Shown piece by piece: positions 1 through 7,821 of a stretch of 64,000 bases of DNA (positions are counted from its first letter, which is position 1; each line of letters begins with the position of its first letter). This DNA comes from Daejeonella sp. GTDB lineage: Bacteria > Bacteroidota > Bacteroidia > Sphingobacteriales > Sphingobacteriaceae. Location: assembly GCF_030684675.1 (NCBI RefSeq), contig NZ_JAUXXZ010000064.1:22012-86011 (forward strand), in the 5' to 3' direction. A program made the translations under genes and the position numbers. The notes below the pieces were generated by a model. It was not told where the DNA came from. It searched no databases and saw only the letters and a list, made by a program, of their open reading frames with translations.

Positions 1-1
1 C

Positions 2-367
2 AGGGATGCAGAATTTGAAAACAACCTGAACTCAAAAGAAGAGGTACTAAAAAGATGGGATGAAGGCTGGGCTGTATTTTTAGACACCCTAAAATCCCTG
101 AAGGAGGAGGATCTTGATAAAACGATTTACATCCGTAACCAGGGACATTCTGTGATGGAGGCTATTAACAGGCAAATGGCCCATTACCCCTACCATATTG
201 GTCAGATTGTGTTTATTGGTAAAATGAGTGCCCAAAACTGGAATACCCTTTCTATTGCTAAAGGAGATTCAAAAGCCTTCAATGCCGCTAAATTTTCCCT
301 GGATAAACACCAGGAACATTTCACGGAAGAGTTTTTACCGTATTCTAAAAAACGCAATCTGAACTGA
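2..367 (+). CDS. DinB-like protein (DUF1572 type), 5' end cut by window
   Basis: The reading frame is open from base 2, so the start lies upstream of the window; about 121 residues are visible. The part seen includes HSVMEAINRQMAHYPYHIGQ, where histidines of the second half of a DinB four-helix bundle are expected (MAHYPYHIGQI). DinB-fold proteins are small, usually metal-binding and often thiol-transferase-like; the substrate here cannot be told. The C-terminal helix is rich in Lys and Glu. A second DinB-like gene begins 37 bases downstream on the same strand, so the two may be co-transcribed. The family call rests on the helix pattern and spaced histidines rather than on a clear signature. 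Confidence 0.7.
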   Translation, partial: RDAEFENNLNSKEEVLKRWDEGWAVFLDTLKSLKEEDLDKTIYIRNQGHSVMEAINRQMAHYPYHIGQIVFIGKMSAQNWNTLSIAKGDSKAFNAAKFSLDKHQEHFTEEFLPYSKKRNLN

Positions 368-404
368 AAATCAGAAAAAATTGAACCATTAAATATTCTA
401 AGAG

Positions 405-926
405 ATGTCATTTTCTATACCCAAAACCATTGCTATACTCGAAAGAACTCCAAATGTTCTCTCATCAATGCTCTATAACCTGTCTGCCGACTGGGTGCAA
501 TGTAATGAAGGCCCTGAAACCTGGTCGGTATTTGATATTATTGGTCATTTAATTCAGGGTGAAAAAACCGACTGGATGACCAGAACTAAAATTATTCTTT
601 CTGACAAAACAGATAAAAACTTTGAAGCCTTTGACCGCTTTGCCCAATTCAAAACCAGTCAGGGAAAATCAATAAATGATTTAATTCTGGAATTTGCCAG
701 CTTAAGAGAAGCTAATCTTGAGGAATTAAAAAGCCTGGAAATTAGAGAAAGTGATCTCAACATGACTGGAAATCATCCCGCATTTGGCGCTGTAAGCTTA
801 AGGCAAGTGCTGGCAACTTGGGTAGCGCATGACCTGAGCCATATTGCACAAATCTCAAGAGTAATGGCTAAACACTACAAGGAAGATATTGGCCCTTTTG
901 TGCAATATTTAAGGATTATGAGCTAG
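405..926 (+). CDS. DinB family protein
   Basis: A 173-residue protein of normal length for the DinB fold. The likely metal-binding histidines are H48 (IIGHLIQGE) and H142 and H146 (WVAHDLSHIAQ), the classic H...HxxxH spacing of a DinB four-helix bundle. Members are cytoplasmic, bind a divalent metal and include bacillithiol or mycothiol transferases, but most have no known substrate. The ATG at 405 is the first in frame and lies 37 bases after another DinB-like gene, so a two-gene unit is likely. No signal peptide or membrane segment is present. Confidence 0.85.
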   Translation: MSFSIPKTIAILERTPNVLSSMLYNLSADWVQCNEGPETWSVFDIIGHLIQGEKTDWMTRTKIILSDKTDKNFEAFDRFAQFKTSQGKSINDLILEFASLREANLEELKSLEIRESDLNMTGNHPAFGAVSLRQVLATWVAHDLSHIAQISRVMAKHYKEDIGPFVQYLRIMS

Positions 927-954
927 AGAAAGTTGAGTGCTAAAAGGGAATAGA

Positions 955-1027
955 AAATTGGAAATTGGAAATAAAGAATCCCTGCTGATACCTGATGCCT
1001 CATACCTGACTCTTAATACCTGATTCT
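955..1027. repeat. Degenerate short tandem repeats in a gene gap
   Basis: Two short-period repeats lie side by side: AAATTGG-like units (955-972) and repeated ATACCTGA-like units spaced about 12-17 bases apart (984-1027). They fill the space between a stop codon and the next promoter. Similar low-complexity runs with other unit sequences occur at 23611, 24768, 27824, 61086 and 61181. No reading frame is supported here. Confidence 0.6.
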
Positions 1028-1042
1028 AAAAAATAAAATAAA

Positions 1043-1074
1043 TTTGCGAAACCGAACAGTTGCATATATATTTG
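1043..1074 (+). promoter_or_regulatory. Bacteroidota-type promoter
   Basis: TTTG at 1043-1046 is followed after 20 bases by TATATTTG at 1067-1074, which matches the Bacteroidota -33 TTTG and -7 TAnnTTTG pattern. It points at the DoxX-like gene starting at 1206 and would give a leader of about 125 bases. Confidence 0.6.
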
Positions 1075-1166
1075 CAATCAATTGGTTTCACAATAAATTA
1101 GAATTCGGAAAATTGAGTATTTTGAGTTAATCCCGGATATTTAGATGTGAATCTAAGTTCATGCAA

Positions 1167-1182
1167 TCCCGCACATGCGGGA
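1167..1182. repeat. GC-rich inverted repeat in a leader
   Basis: TCCCGCACATGCGGGA forms a short hairpin with a CCCGC/GCGGG stem and stands out in AT-rich surroundings. It lies between the predicted promoter (1043-1074) and the start codon at 1206, so it would be part of the 5' leader of the DoxX-like gene. Its role is unknown; no T-run follows, so a terminator is unlikely. Confidence 0.4.
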
Positions 1183-1205
1183 CCTAAAAAACAAATTAAA
1201 TCAAT

Positions 1206-1583
1206 ATGAAACAGAAAATCATTTTTGGGCTAAGTCTGCTTACCGGACTCATGCTCATTAACGCAGGTCTAAACAAATTCCTGAACTATATTCCTGTCCC
1301 GGAGGATTTACCCGAAAACATGAAAAAAATCAACGATGCTTTCATGGAAATAGGCTGGCTCCTGCCGCTGGTTGGTGCCGAAGAAATACTCGGAGGTATT
1401 CTATTCATCATTCCCAAAACCAGAGCATTAGGGGCTCTGGTAATTTTACCGGTAATGGTCGGAATTCTGCTGACACATATCATCATTATGCCTGCCGGTT
1501 TAGGTATGGCTATCGTATTAATGGCAATTAATCTGTGGGTAATCTATGAAAACAGGGAAAAATATTTGCCTATGATCCGGTAA
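1206..1583 (+). CDS. DoxX-like small membrane protein
   Basis: A 125-residue protein with four hydrophobic segments (about 5-22, 48-68, 74-96 and 98-115) and the motif LINAGLNKFL near the N terminus, typical of DoxX/DoxD-like membrane proteins. It should sit in the inner membrane. DoxX-family proteins are linked to thiosulfate/quinone chemistry or redox stress in some species, but small stand-alone members in Bacteroidota are not characterised. The ATG at 1206 follows a run of A bases and is preceded by a promoter-like site at 1043-1074. The next gene is 70 bases downstream. Confidence 0.65.
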   Translation: MKQKIIFGLSLLTGLMLINAGLNKFLNYIPVPEDLPENMKKINDAFMEIGWLLPLVGAEEILGGILFIIPKTRALGALVILPVMVGILLTHIIIMPAGLGMAIVLMAINLWVIYENREKYLPMIR

Positions 1584-1653
1584 AATAAAAGCAGAGGATT
1601 TATAAAAAACAATTTAACAACAGTATTTTTATAAAAACCTGTATTTAACCATC

Positions 1654-2097
1654 ATGAATAAAATAATTTGGATCGCTTTGGCATTCCTATCCGGAGCATT
1701 ATTACCCATTCAGGCCGGATTAAATGCCAAACTGGGAAAAGCGATTGAAAGTCCGGTGTATGCTTCTATGTTATCCTTTGTAATCGGAGCCCTGGGACTT
1801 ATATCCTATATCTTAATAACAAAACAATCCATGTCATGGGCAGGTGTCAGAGAGGTGCCTGCTCATGTATGGATCGGAGGTCTCTTAGCTGCATTCTATG
1901 TCACTGTAATTATACTAGCCTTTCCAAAACTAGGCCCGGGATTAACTTTCGGACTGGTAGTAGCTGGCCAAATGATCATTTCGATTTTACTGGAACATTT
2001 TAACATAATGGTGGCTCAGCAAAATTCAATTAGTTTTATGAAAATGATTGGAGTTTTGCTCGTAATTGCAGGAGTCATCATCATAAGACGATTTTAA
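1654..2097 (+). CDS. DMT-superfamily transporter of the YdcZ (DUF606) type
   Basis: A 147-residue inner-membrane protein with about five transmembrane segments. The start (MNKIIWIALAFLSGALLPIQ) and the motif AGLNAKLGKAI fit the YdcZ/DUF606 family, half-size relatives of EamA drug/metabolite exporters that probably act as dimers. The C-terminal segment ends in IAGVIIIRRF, a usual ending for this family. The substrate cannot be inferred. It lies 70 bases after the DoxX-like gene and may share its transcript. Confidence 0.8.
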   Translation: MNKIIWIALAFLSGALLPIQAGLNAKLGKAIESPVYASMLSFVIGALGLISYILITKQSMSWAGVREVPAHVWIGGLLAAFYVTVIILAFPKLGPGLTFGLVVAGQMIISILLEHFNIMVAQQNSISFMKMIGVLLVIAGVIIIRRF

Positions 2098-2178
2098 TAA
2101 GGATGCAGCTGAATTGATGTCATGCATAACTTAAACAAATCCTTTTAATACCTTCGTCCATATATTTCAGTAAAAAAC

Positions 2179-2865
2179 ATGAATTCAAAGTCAGCCGCAG
2201 ATTCAGGCTCATTATCCTTTAAAGAATTTTTTGAGTTGTGCTATTGGAAAACAGTTAAGCTGTTTTCTAAAAATCTTACTAAGAATTCTCACTACAAATA
2301 TTTTTATACTGATAATTTTTCTATCCCTGAAGAATTTTATAAAGACAAAACTATTCTGGATATCGGTTGTGGTCCGAGAGGTTCTTTAGAATGGGCCGAT
2401 ATGGCAAAAGAGAGGATAGGCATGGATCCACTGGCTGATCAATATCTCAAAATGGGTGCAAAGGAGCATAAGATGAGCTATGTTAAAGCCTATGTTGAGA
2501 ACATCCCCTTTCCCGACAATTATTTCGATGTTATTTGTTCGTTCAATTCGCTGGATCATGTTGAGAATATGGAACTTGCCTGTCAGGAAATTAAGAGAAC
2601 CTTAAAAAATGATGGTTTATTTTTACTGCTTGTAGATATTCATACCATGCCAACATTAACAGAGCCGCAAACCATGAACTGGAATTTTGTCAGGGAATAC
2701 TTTCCTGAATTTGAAGTTTTGGAAGAGAAGCATCTCGAACGCACAGAAACCTATAAAATTTACAGCAATGTCAGGAATAGCAAACCCGCTAAAGATGATG
2801 CTGTCAGGGGCGTTTTGACTGCAAAATTGAGAAAATGTATACTGCAGGGTAAAAACGAATTGTAA
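2179..2865 (+). CDS. Class I SAM-dependent methyltransferase
   Basis: A 228-residue cytoplasmic protein. The SAM-binding glycine motif I is ILDIGCGPRG at about residues 59-68; a motif-IV-like stretch (YFDVICSFNSLDHV) lies near residue 118, where the acidic and aromatic residues sit at the substrate side. The order fits a Methyltransf_11-type Rossmann fold. The substrate is unknown. The N-terminal 45 residues are basic and probably cap the fold. The gene appears to stand alone, with gaps of 81 bases upstream and nearly 190 downstream. Confidence 0.85.
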   Translation: MNSKSAADSGSLSFKEFFELCYWKTVKLFSKNLTKNSHYKYFYTDNFSIPEEFYKDKTILDIGCGPRGSLEWADMAKERIGMDPLADQYLKMGAKEHKMSYVKAYVENIPFPDNYFDVICSFNSLDHVENMELACQEIKRTLKNDGLFLLLVDIHTMPTLTEPQTMNWNFVREYFPEFEVLEEKHLERTETYKIYSNVRNSKPAKDDAVRGVLTAKLRKCILQGKNEL

Positions 2866-3052
2866 ATACCAAAACTTGCCCTCTGTTATCAATAAGATTT
2901 CAGGGAGAATATTTATAGATTAGAATCACGTTTTCTCAAACAATTAAAACAAATCATTTCTGACAACGCAAAAACAGACTCTGAATCATGCAGGGGAAAA
3001 AGTCTTTAAGCAAATCAACATTTTATACAGCGATTTAAAATCTGCTAAAGAA

Positions 3053-3517
3053 TTGGTCTATGATCCATGCGGGTATGAGCTGAAGAACCTTTTAATTCAT
3101 ACTGAGGGAAGTGGTTATAGCGCTTGTTCTTATGAACTGGCTGGAAAAATAATCGAATATCGGGCATCCAAAATCACACCGTCAAAAACAGGACAATTTG
3201 TGACAATCTGGAGAAGAAATAAAGAAGGAATAACCCAGCCATTCGATGGTTCTGAGGAGATGGATTTCATCATTATTTCATCGGGAAAAGATGATAATTT
3301 CGGTCTGTTCATTTTTCCGAAAACAGTTCTTCTGAGTAAGGGAATAATCTCACAAAATGGCGAAGGAGGAAAACGAGGTATCAGGGTTTATCCCCCATGG
3401 GACATGGTTTCAAATAAACAGGCAGAGAAAACTCAAAGCTGGCAGAAAAAATATTTCGTCTGGGTTAAGAATAATAATCAAAGCTATTTTGATTTGATAA
3501 AAACCTTATTAAAATAA
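3053..3517 (+). CDS. MepB-like protein, start uncertain
   Basis: The segments VYDPCGYELKNL, CSYELAGKIIEYRASKITPS, KTGQFVTIWRR and YPPWD match the MepB family, named after the third gene of the staphylococcal mepRAB multidrug efflux operon; the biochemical role is unknown. The given start is TTG at 3053. In-frame codons continue upstream to 2948 and include a plausible family N terminus (LYSDLKSAKEL), but no ATG or GTG is found there. The gene therefore either uses a rare start or has lost its start codon. No efflux pump or MarR gene adjoins it. Confidence 0.6.
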   Translation: MVYDPCGYELKNLLIHTEGSGYSACSYELAGKIIEYRASKITPSKTGQFVTIWRRNKEGITQPFDGSEEMDFIIISSGKDDNFGLFIFPKTVLLSKGIISQNGEGGKRGIRVYPPWDMVSNKQAEKTQSWQKKYFVWVKNNNQSYFDLIKTLLK

Positions 3518-4115
3518 CCTGAGATCGGTATAAGGAAGATAAAAAATACGGTTATAATTGGTCAGATAAGGCTTTGGAGCCACAATGCTTTGATTTTAGA
3601 AACCAATAGCAGTGTGTTATAGGCTGGTTCAGCCCTTTCCTTTGGAGTATTTCCGGCAAGAAATTGCGTTCTGGTTCAAATTACGAATAGCCGGAAGATA
3701 CCTCCTCCGGCAAGGTTTATTTTAGCCGGGGCTGTTTTTCATCGGAACGGCCCGGCAATAGTACCATCAGCCATTTGAAATAAACCTAAGGGGGGGGCAG
3801 CTCTAGATTTTTTGCAATACGGGATTTCATCATGGATATAAAACTGCTGCAAAAAACTAAGCCGAACACGGGACTTTCACGACCAAAGAATCACAGACCT
3901 TGCTTTCCAAAACAAAAAAAAATCTTCAATCAAATTAGTCCTGAAAGATTTTATATCAACTCGGGTCAAAATAGATCTTGGCATACCCAATTGAATCCGA
4001 GTCCGCTTTTTGACTATATCAACAATAGACAGTAATCAGGAGTGTCCGGACCTGTTTAATATGACATTAAATTCCTAAATTGATTCTTCGTAACCGACTG
4101 AAATTAAAAAGAAGA
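3518..4115. other. Gene-free stretch with no clear content
   Basis: About 600 bases without a convincing gene. It contains a run of eight G bases at 3790-3797 and several GC-richer patches with CCGGC/GCCGG pieces (3650-3760). An open frame at 3832-4035 has a composition (Lys, Asn, Pro, Gln) and no family motif that would support it. The stretch may be decayed DNA. Confidence 0.5.
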
Positions 4116-4988
4116 ATGAGAAATTTAAACCCGAAAACATTCGAACCAATTTTAATTTTTACAATTATTGTGAGCCTTGTATTTCCAGGATTATCTGCTC
4201 CAAAGCCGATACTTAAGCAGAGCAGTAATATTTCTACATTAACTGCAACCAAAGGAGTCCAAAACAAATGGAATGGCTTTGAAATCATAGAGTTTAAATT
4301 TAATGGAGTTGATGCCAAAATTGTTTTTCCAAAAAAGTCTAATCTCTCAAAGAATTGGATATGGCGTACCCAGTTTTGGGCACATGAACCTCAAACTGAT
4401 ATAGCCTTATTGAACCAGGGCTTCCATGTAGTTTATGTGGATGTGGTAGATTTGTACGGAAATACAGTAGCCCTCAACAGACTAAGTGATTTCTATAATT
4501 TCCTGGTTAAAAACTTCGGTTTAAATAAAAAAACTGTGCTCGAAGGCATGAGCAGAGGTGGATTGGATGCCTTTAACTGGGCATCCGAAAATTCAGATAA
4601 AGTATTTTGCATTTATGTGGATGCACCGGTTTGTGATATTAAAAGCTGGCCGGGCGGATTGGGGAAAGGCCAGGGATCAAAAAACGATTGGGAAAAATGC
4701 CTGAAAGCCTATAGTCTGACCGAATTGTCAGTACGGGATTTTAAAGGAATCCCCCTGAATAATTGCCTGATGCTTGCAAAGGCTAAAATTCCCATCTTAA
4801 GTGTTTGCGGGGATGCTGACACGGTTGTACCCTTTGAAGAAAACAGTCTCAAACTGGCTGAAATTTATCGCGCTGCAGGTGGAAAAATCGAACTGATCGT
4901 TAAGAAAGGCATTGGGCACCATCCGCACAGTCTGAAAGATCCGAAACCCATTGTTGATTTCATTTTAAAGTATACCAAGAATCGATAA
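4116..4988 (+). CDS. Exported alpha/beta hydrolase
   Basis: A protein of 290 residues when read from ATG 4116; the frame is open from TTG 4080, but the ATG gives a normal signal peptide (hydrophobic residues about 9-27, ending PGLSA). The nucleophile elbow is GMSRGG with Ser146. The likely acid is Asp in VCGDADTVVP and the base His in GIGHHPHSL near the C terminus, giving a complete Ser-Asp-His triad. Likely secreted or periplasmic esterase or peptidase of the prolyl-oligopeptidase type. Relatives occur beside polysaccharide- and sialic-acid-use genes, but here the gene stands alone. Confidence 0.8.
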   Translation: MRNLNPKTFEPILIFTIIVSLVFPGLSAPKPILKQSSNISTLTATKGVQNKWNGFEIIEFKFNGVDAKIVFPKKSNLSKNWIWRTQFWAHEPQTDIALLNQGFHVVYVDVVDLYGNTVALNRLSDFYNFLVKNFGLNKKTVLEGMSRGGLDAFNWASENSDKVFCIYVDAPVCDIKSWPGGLGKGQGSKNDWEKCLKAYSLTELSVRDFKGIPLNNCLMLAKAKIPILSVCGDADTVVPFEENSLKLAEIYRAAGGKIELIVKKGIGHHPHSLKDPKPIVDFILKYTKNR

Positions 4989-5197
4989 AAACTATCGGAT
5001 TTTATTCCTGTTGATATTGTAATAAAATAAAAAGCAGTTTAATTTTACGCCCACCACTTATCAAATTGGTGTTAAACAAATTGTAAGTGCATAAGCAGGT
5101 TTTTTGTTTAGAATATTTCATCAGAACTATTCTAAAACATCTTGAAATACAGCTAATGCTTTTAAGTTTAAGCAAGATGGAATCTTAGCTGTTTTTT

Positions 5198-5205
5198 TAA
5201 CTTTG
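5198..5205 (+). promoter_or_regulatory. -7 promoter element
   Basis: TAACTTTG matches the Bacteroidota -7 element TAnnTTTG. It lies 20 bases before the ATG of the PhnA-like gene, so the leader would be very short. I see no good TTTG at the usual -33 position. Confidence 0.45.
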
Positions 5206-5224
5206 CCGCATAAATAAAAAAATT

Positions 5225-5566
5225 ATGAGCGATAGCAGTCCCTGCCCTAAATGCAAATCTGAATTTACCTACCAGGATCAAGACCTGATGATTTGCTCAC
5301 AATGTTTCCATGAATGGGATCCGGCTGAAGAGCCCCTTGAATCAGAAAGCACACTTAAAGTGCTCGATTCTAATGGAAATGAGTTAAAGGATGGCGATTC
5401 TCTTATCATCATCAAAGATCTTCCCGTTAAAGGAGCACCTAAACCGATCAAGGCAGGCACAAAAGTGAAAAATATTCACCTCAGCGATGGTGATCATAAC
5501 ATATCCTGCAAAATTGATGGATTTGGCTCTATGGCTTTAAAATCTGAATTTGTAAAGAAAGCTTAA
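5225..5566 (+). CDS. yjdM: PhnA/YjdM family zinc-ribbon protein
   Basis: A 113-residue protein of the usual length. The N-terminal zinc ribbon has the pairs C7-x2-C10 and C24-x2-C27 (PCPKC and ICSQCF followed by HEW). The C-terminal half holds the conserved [14 protein letters not shown] and IKDLPVKG segments of the PhnA/YjdM domain, a small SH3-like barrel. The protein was once called alkylphosphonate uptake protein, but a role in phosphonate use is not established. It is cytoplasmic. The next gene starts 15 bases downstream. Confidence 0.93.
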   Translation: MSDSSPCPKCKSEFTYQDQDLMICSQCFHEWDPAEEPLESESTLKVLDSNGNELKDGDSLIIIKDLPVKGAPKPIKAGTKVKNIHLSDGDHNISCKIDGFGSMALKSEFVKKA

Positions 5567-5581
5567 GAAATTTATTCCTTC

Positions 5582-7114
5582 ATGAAGCAACTCTTTCAGC
5601 AAAGGAATTTAGTTTTAATCGGCTTTATTGTACTCAAATTTTTCCTGCAATATTTCCTGATCAGCCCTGAATATGAATTGCACAGAGATGAATTTCTGCA
5701 TCTCGATCAGGCTCATCACCCGGCCTGGGGTTATCGTTCTGTCCCTCCTCTTAGCTCAGTTTTCTCAGGACTAATATTTTTGCTCGGAGGCAGTGTGTTT
5801 TGGGTAAAATTCTTTCCGGCACTTTTCGGCGCTTTGACTTTATTGGTGGTTTGGAAATGTATTGAACAACTCAAGGGTAATCTATTTGCATTATGCCTTG
5901 GAGCAACGGGAGTTTTAATATCGGCCTTATTAAGGGTGAATATGCTGCATCAGCCCAATTCATTTGATGTATTATGCTGGACCAGTTTGTATTTCATGAT
6001 CATTAGCTATGTTAATACTGAAAATCGGAAATGGCTGTATTATGCAGCAATAATCTTTGCACTTGGCTTTTTAAACAAATACAATATTATATTCTTATTG
6101 GCAGGCATATTTCCTGCGATTTTACTTAGTAAAGAGCGAAAATTGCTTTGGAAAAGGGACTTCTATTTTTCTGTTTTTCTGGGCTTAATCCTAATCTTTC
6201 CAAACCTTTTATGGCAATATGAAAATGATTTTCCCGTTTTTGCTCACATGAAAGAACTAGCCGAAACCCAATTGGTTAATGTAAACAGATTGGATTTCTT
6301 AAAGGATCAAATGCTATTCTTCACGGGGTCAATGTTTACCATTGCCGCGGGTTTAATTGCTTTGCACATTTTTCAGCCCTATCGAAAATTCAGATTCCTG
6401 TTTTGGTCTATGCTCTTTACCCTATCAATATTCATAGTGCTGAAGGCTAAAGCCTATTATGCTATAGGGCTATATCCAATTTATATCGCATTGGGGGCTG
6501 TATATCTTGGTAATTTACTCAGTACAAATCGCCTGAAATACCTTCAGACAATTGTGCTGGCACTTCCAATATTATTCTTTATCCCGCTTTATAAACTCGC
6601 ATTCCCCAATAAAAGTCCGGAATACATTGTTCAAAATCCAAAGCGATATGAGGAATCAGGGCAGCTGCGCTGGGAAGACGGTAAAAATCATGCCTTACCA
6701 CAAGACTATGCCGATATGCAGGGATGGAAAGAATTAGCCCGAAAAACAGATAGCTTATACTCATTAGTTCCTGATGCTGAACACACATTGGTTTTGTGCG
6801 ACAACTACGGCCAGGCTGGTGCAATTAATTACTACACGAAAAGAGGTCTCAGGGCAGTTTCATTCAATGCCGATTATCTCTACTGGTTCGATCTTGAACA
6901 AAGTTATTCCAATCTTATTCGGATTAAGGAATTTGATGAAATTGAAACTGAACTCAAAACCAGCAGCCCCTATTTTAATAAATCTTCTTTAGCGGATTCT
7001 ATAACAAACCGATACGCAAGGGAATACAGGACTAGAATTTATGTTTTTTCCGGAGCTAAGATTGATATAAATAAGCGTATCAATCGCGAAATTGAAAGAG
7101 TAAAAAAGCACTGA
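5582..7114 (+). CDS. GT39-family (ArnT/PMT-like) membrane glycosyltransferase
   Basis: A 510-residue inner-membrane protein with about ten transmembrane segments in the first 340 residues and a soluble C-terminal domain. The first periplasmic loop carries HRDEFLHLDQ (Asp36-Glu37), the catalytic acidic pair of the PMT_2/ArnT fold. Such enzymes move a sugar from an undecaprenyl- or dolichyl-phosphate donor to a lipid or protein acceptor on the outer face of the membrane. The substrate is unknown. The gene begins 15 bases after the yjdM stop and is probably co-transcribed with it. Confidence 0.85.
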   Translation: MKQLFQQRNLVLIGFIVLKFFLQYFLISPEYELHRDEFLHLDQAHHPAWGYRSVPPLSSVFSGLIFLLGGSVFWVKFFPALFGALTLLVVWKCIEQLKGNLFALCLGATGVLISALLRVNMLHQPNSFDVLCWTSLYFMIISYVNTENRKWLYYAAIIFALGFLNKYNIIFLLAGIFPAILLSKERKLLWKRDFYFSVFLGLILIFPNLLWQYENDFPVFAHMKELAETQLVNVNRLDFLKDQMLFFTGSMFTIAAGLIALHIFQPYRKFRFLFWSMLFTLSIFIVLKAKAYYAIGLYPIYIALGAVYLGNLLSTNRLKYLQTIVLALPILFFIPLYKLAFPNKSPEYIVQNPKRYEESGQLRWEDGKNHALPQDYADMQGWKELARKTDSLYSLVPDAEHTLVLCDNYGQAGAINYYTKRGLRAVSFNADYLYWFDLEQSYSNLIRIKEFDEIETELKTSSPYFNKSSLADSITNRYAREYRTRIYVFSGAKIDINKRINREIERVKKH

Positions 7115-7242
7115 TCAGGATAAACCTTCGGGCTTAAAAAAGCAAACACTTGTTTTCACAATTTACAATCTTCTGATTTTCAAATACTTTTAATTAAATT
7201 TATTTTGTAATTTAATTGAACGGTAACATTTGAAAATCAGAA

Positions 7243-7665
7243 ATGAATCCAATTTTTAAAAACATTATTGCTGTTATAGCAGGTTTTCTATGTGGAAGCC
7301 TGCTGAATGGAGGAATTATTATGATCAGTGGGTCTGTTATTCCACCACCAAATGGAGCAGACGTGACCACAATGGAAGGTTTGAGGGCAAGTATACATTT
7401 GTTCGAGCCCAAACACTTTCTCATGCCCTTTCTGGCACATGCATTAGGGACTTTTGCAGGTGCATTTTTGGCTGCAAAAATTGCTGCCAGTCATCAGATG
7501 AAATTTGCTATGGGTATCGGTATTCTCTTTTTGGCAGGCGGTATAACTAATGTTATTTTGCTCCCCTCTCCACTATGGTTTAGTATTCTGGATATAGCTG
7601 GAGCCTATATTCCAATGGCTTATCTGGCTTATAAATTAGCTGACAGTAAAAAAACTGAATCCTGA
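7243..7665 (+). CDS. Small membrane protein of unknown function
   Basis: A 140-residue protein with four hydrophobic segments (about 5-30, 60-84, 89-107 and 112-133). Between the first two lies a polar loop with PPPNGADVTTMEGLRASIHLF. This arrangement is frequent in unnamed Bacteroidota membrane proteins. No catalytic motif is visible. The ATG at 7243 is the only good start, and the gene has its own gap of about 130 bases upstream. Confidence 0.65.
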   Translation: MNPIFKNIIAVIAGFLCGSLLNGGIIMISGSVIPPPNGADVTTMEGLRASIHLFEPKHFLMPFLAHALGTFAGAFLAAKIAASHQMKFAMGIGILFLAGGITNVILLPSPLWFSILDIAGAYIPMAYLAYKLADSKKTES

Positions 7666-7750
7666 CAATAAGGGCTTAGTGAATTCAAATCCCAGATCTA
7701 GTCAATAGATCAATTTCTCTATTATGTGATATTCAAAAGAGGATGCAGAC

Positions 7751-7780
7751 TTTGTTCGAACACCATTTCTTTTATATTTG
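7751..7780 (+). promoter_or_regulatory. Bacteroidota-type promoter
   Basis: TTTG at 7751-7754 and TATATTTG at 7773-7780 are 18 bases apart, close to the Bacteroidota consensus. It would start transcription near 7787 and drive the amidohydrolase gene at 7822. Confidence 0.6.
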
Positions 7781-7821
7781 ATAATACATTGAGAGAGATC
7801 TTTATACAGCTAAATTAAATT

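Noticed and set aside
2890..3000. Possible upstream coding part in another frame joined to the MepB-like gene by a frameshift
   Set aside because: The frame with RLESRFLKQLKQIISDN ends in a stop at 3008 and shows no family pattern; the real N terminus can be read in the main frame.
3832..4035. Open frame of 67 residues on the plus strand
   Set aside because: It has no family motif, an odd make-up rich in Pro, Asn and Lys, and no ribosome-binding site; it lies in a stretch that looks decayed.
6552..6992. Overlapping open frames inside the GT39 gene
   Set aside because: They are shadows of the longer gene; no start signal and no motif.
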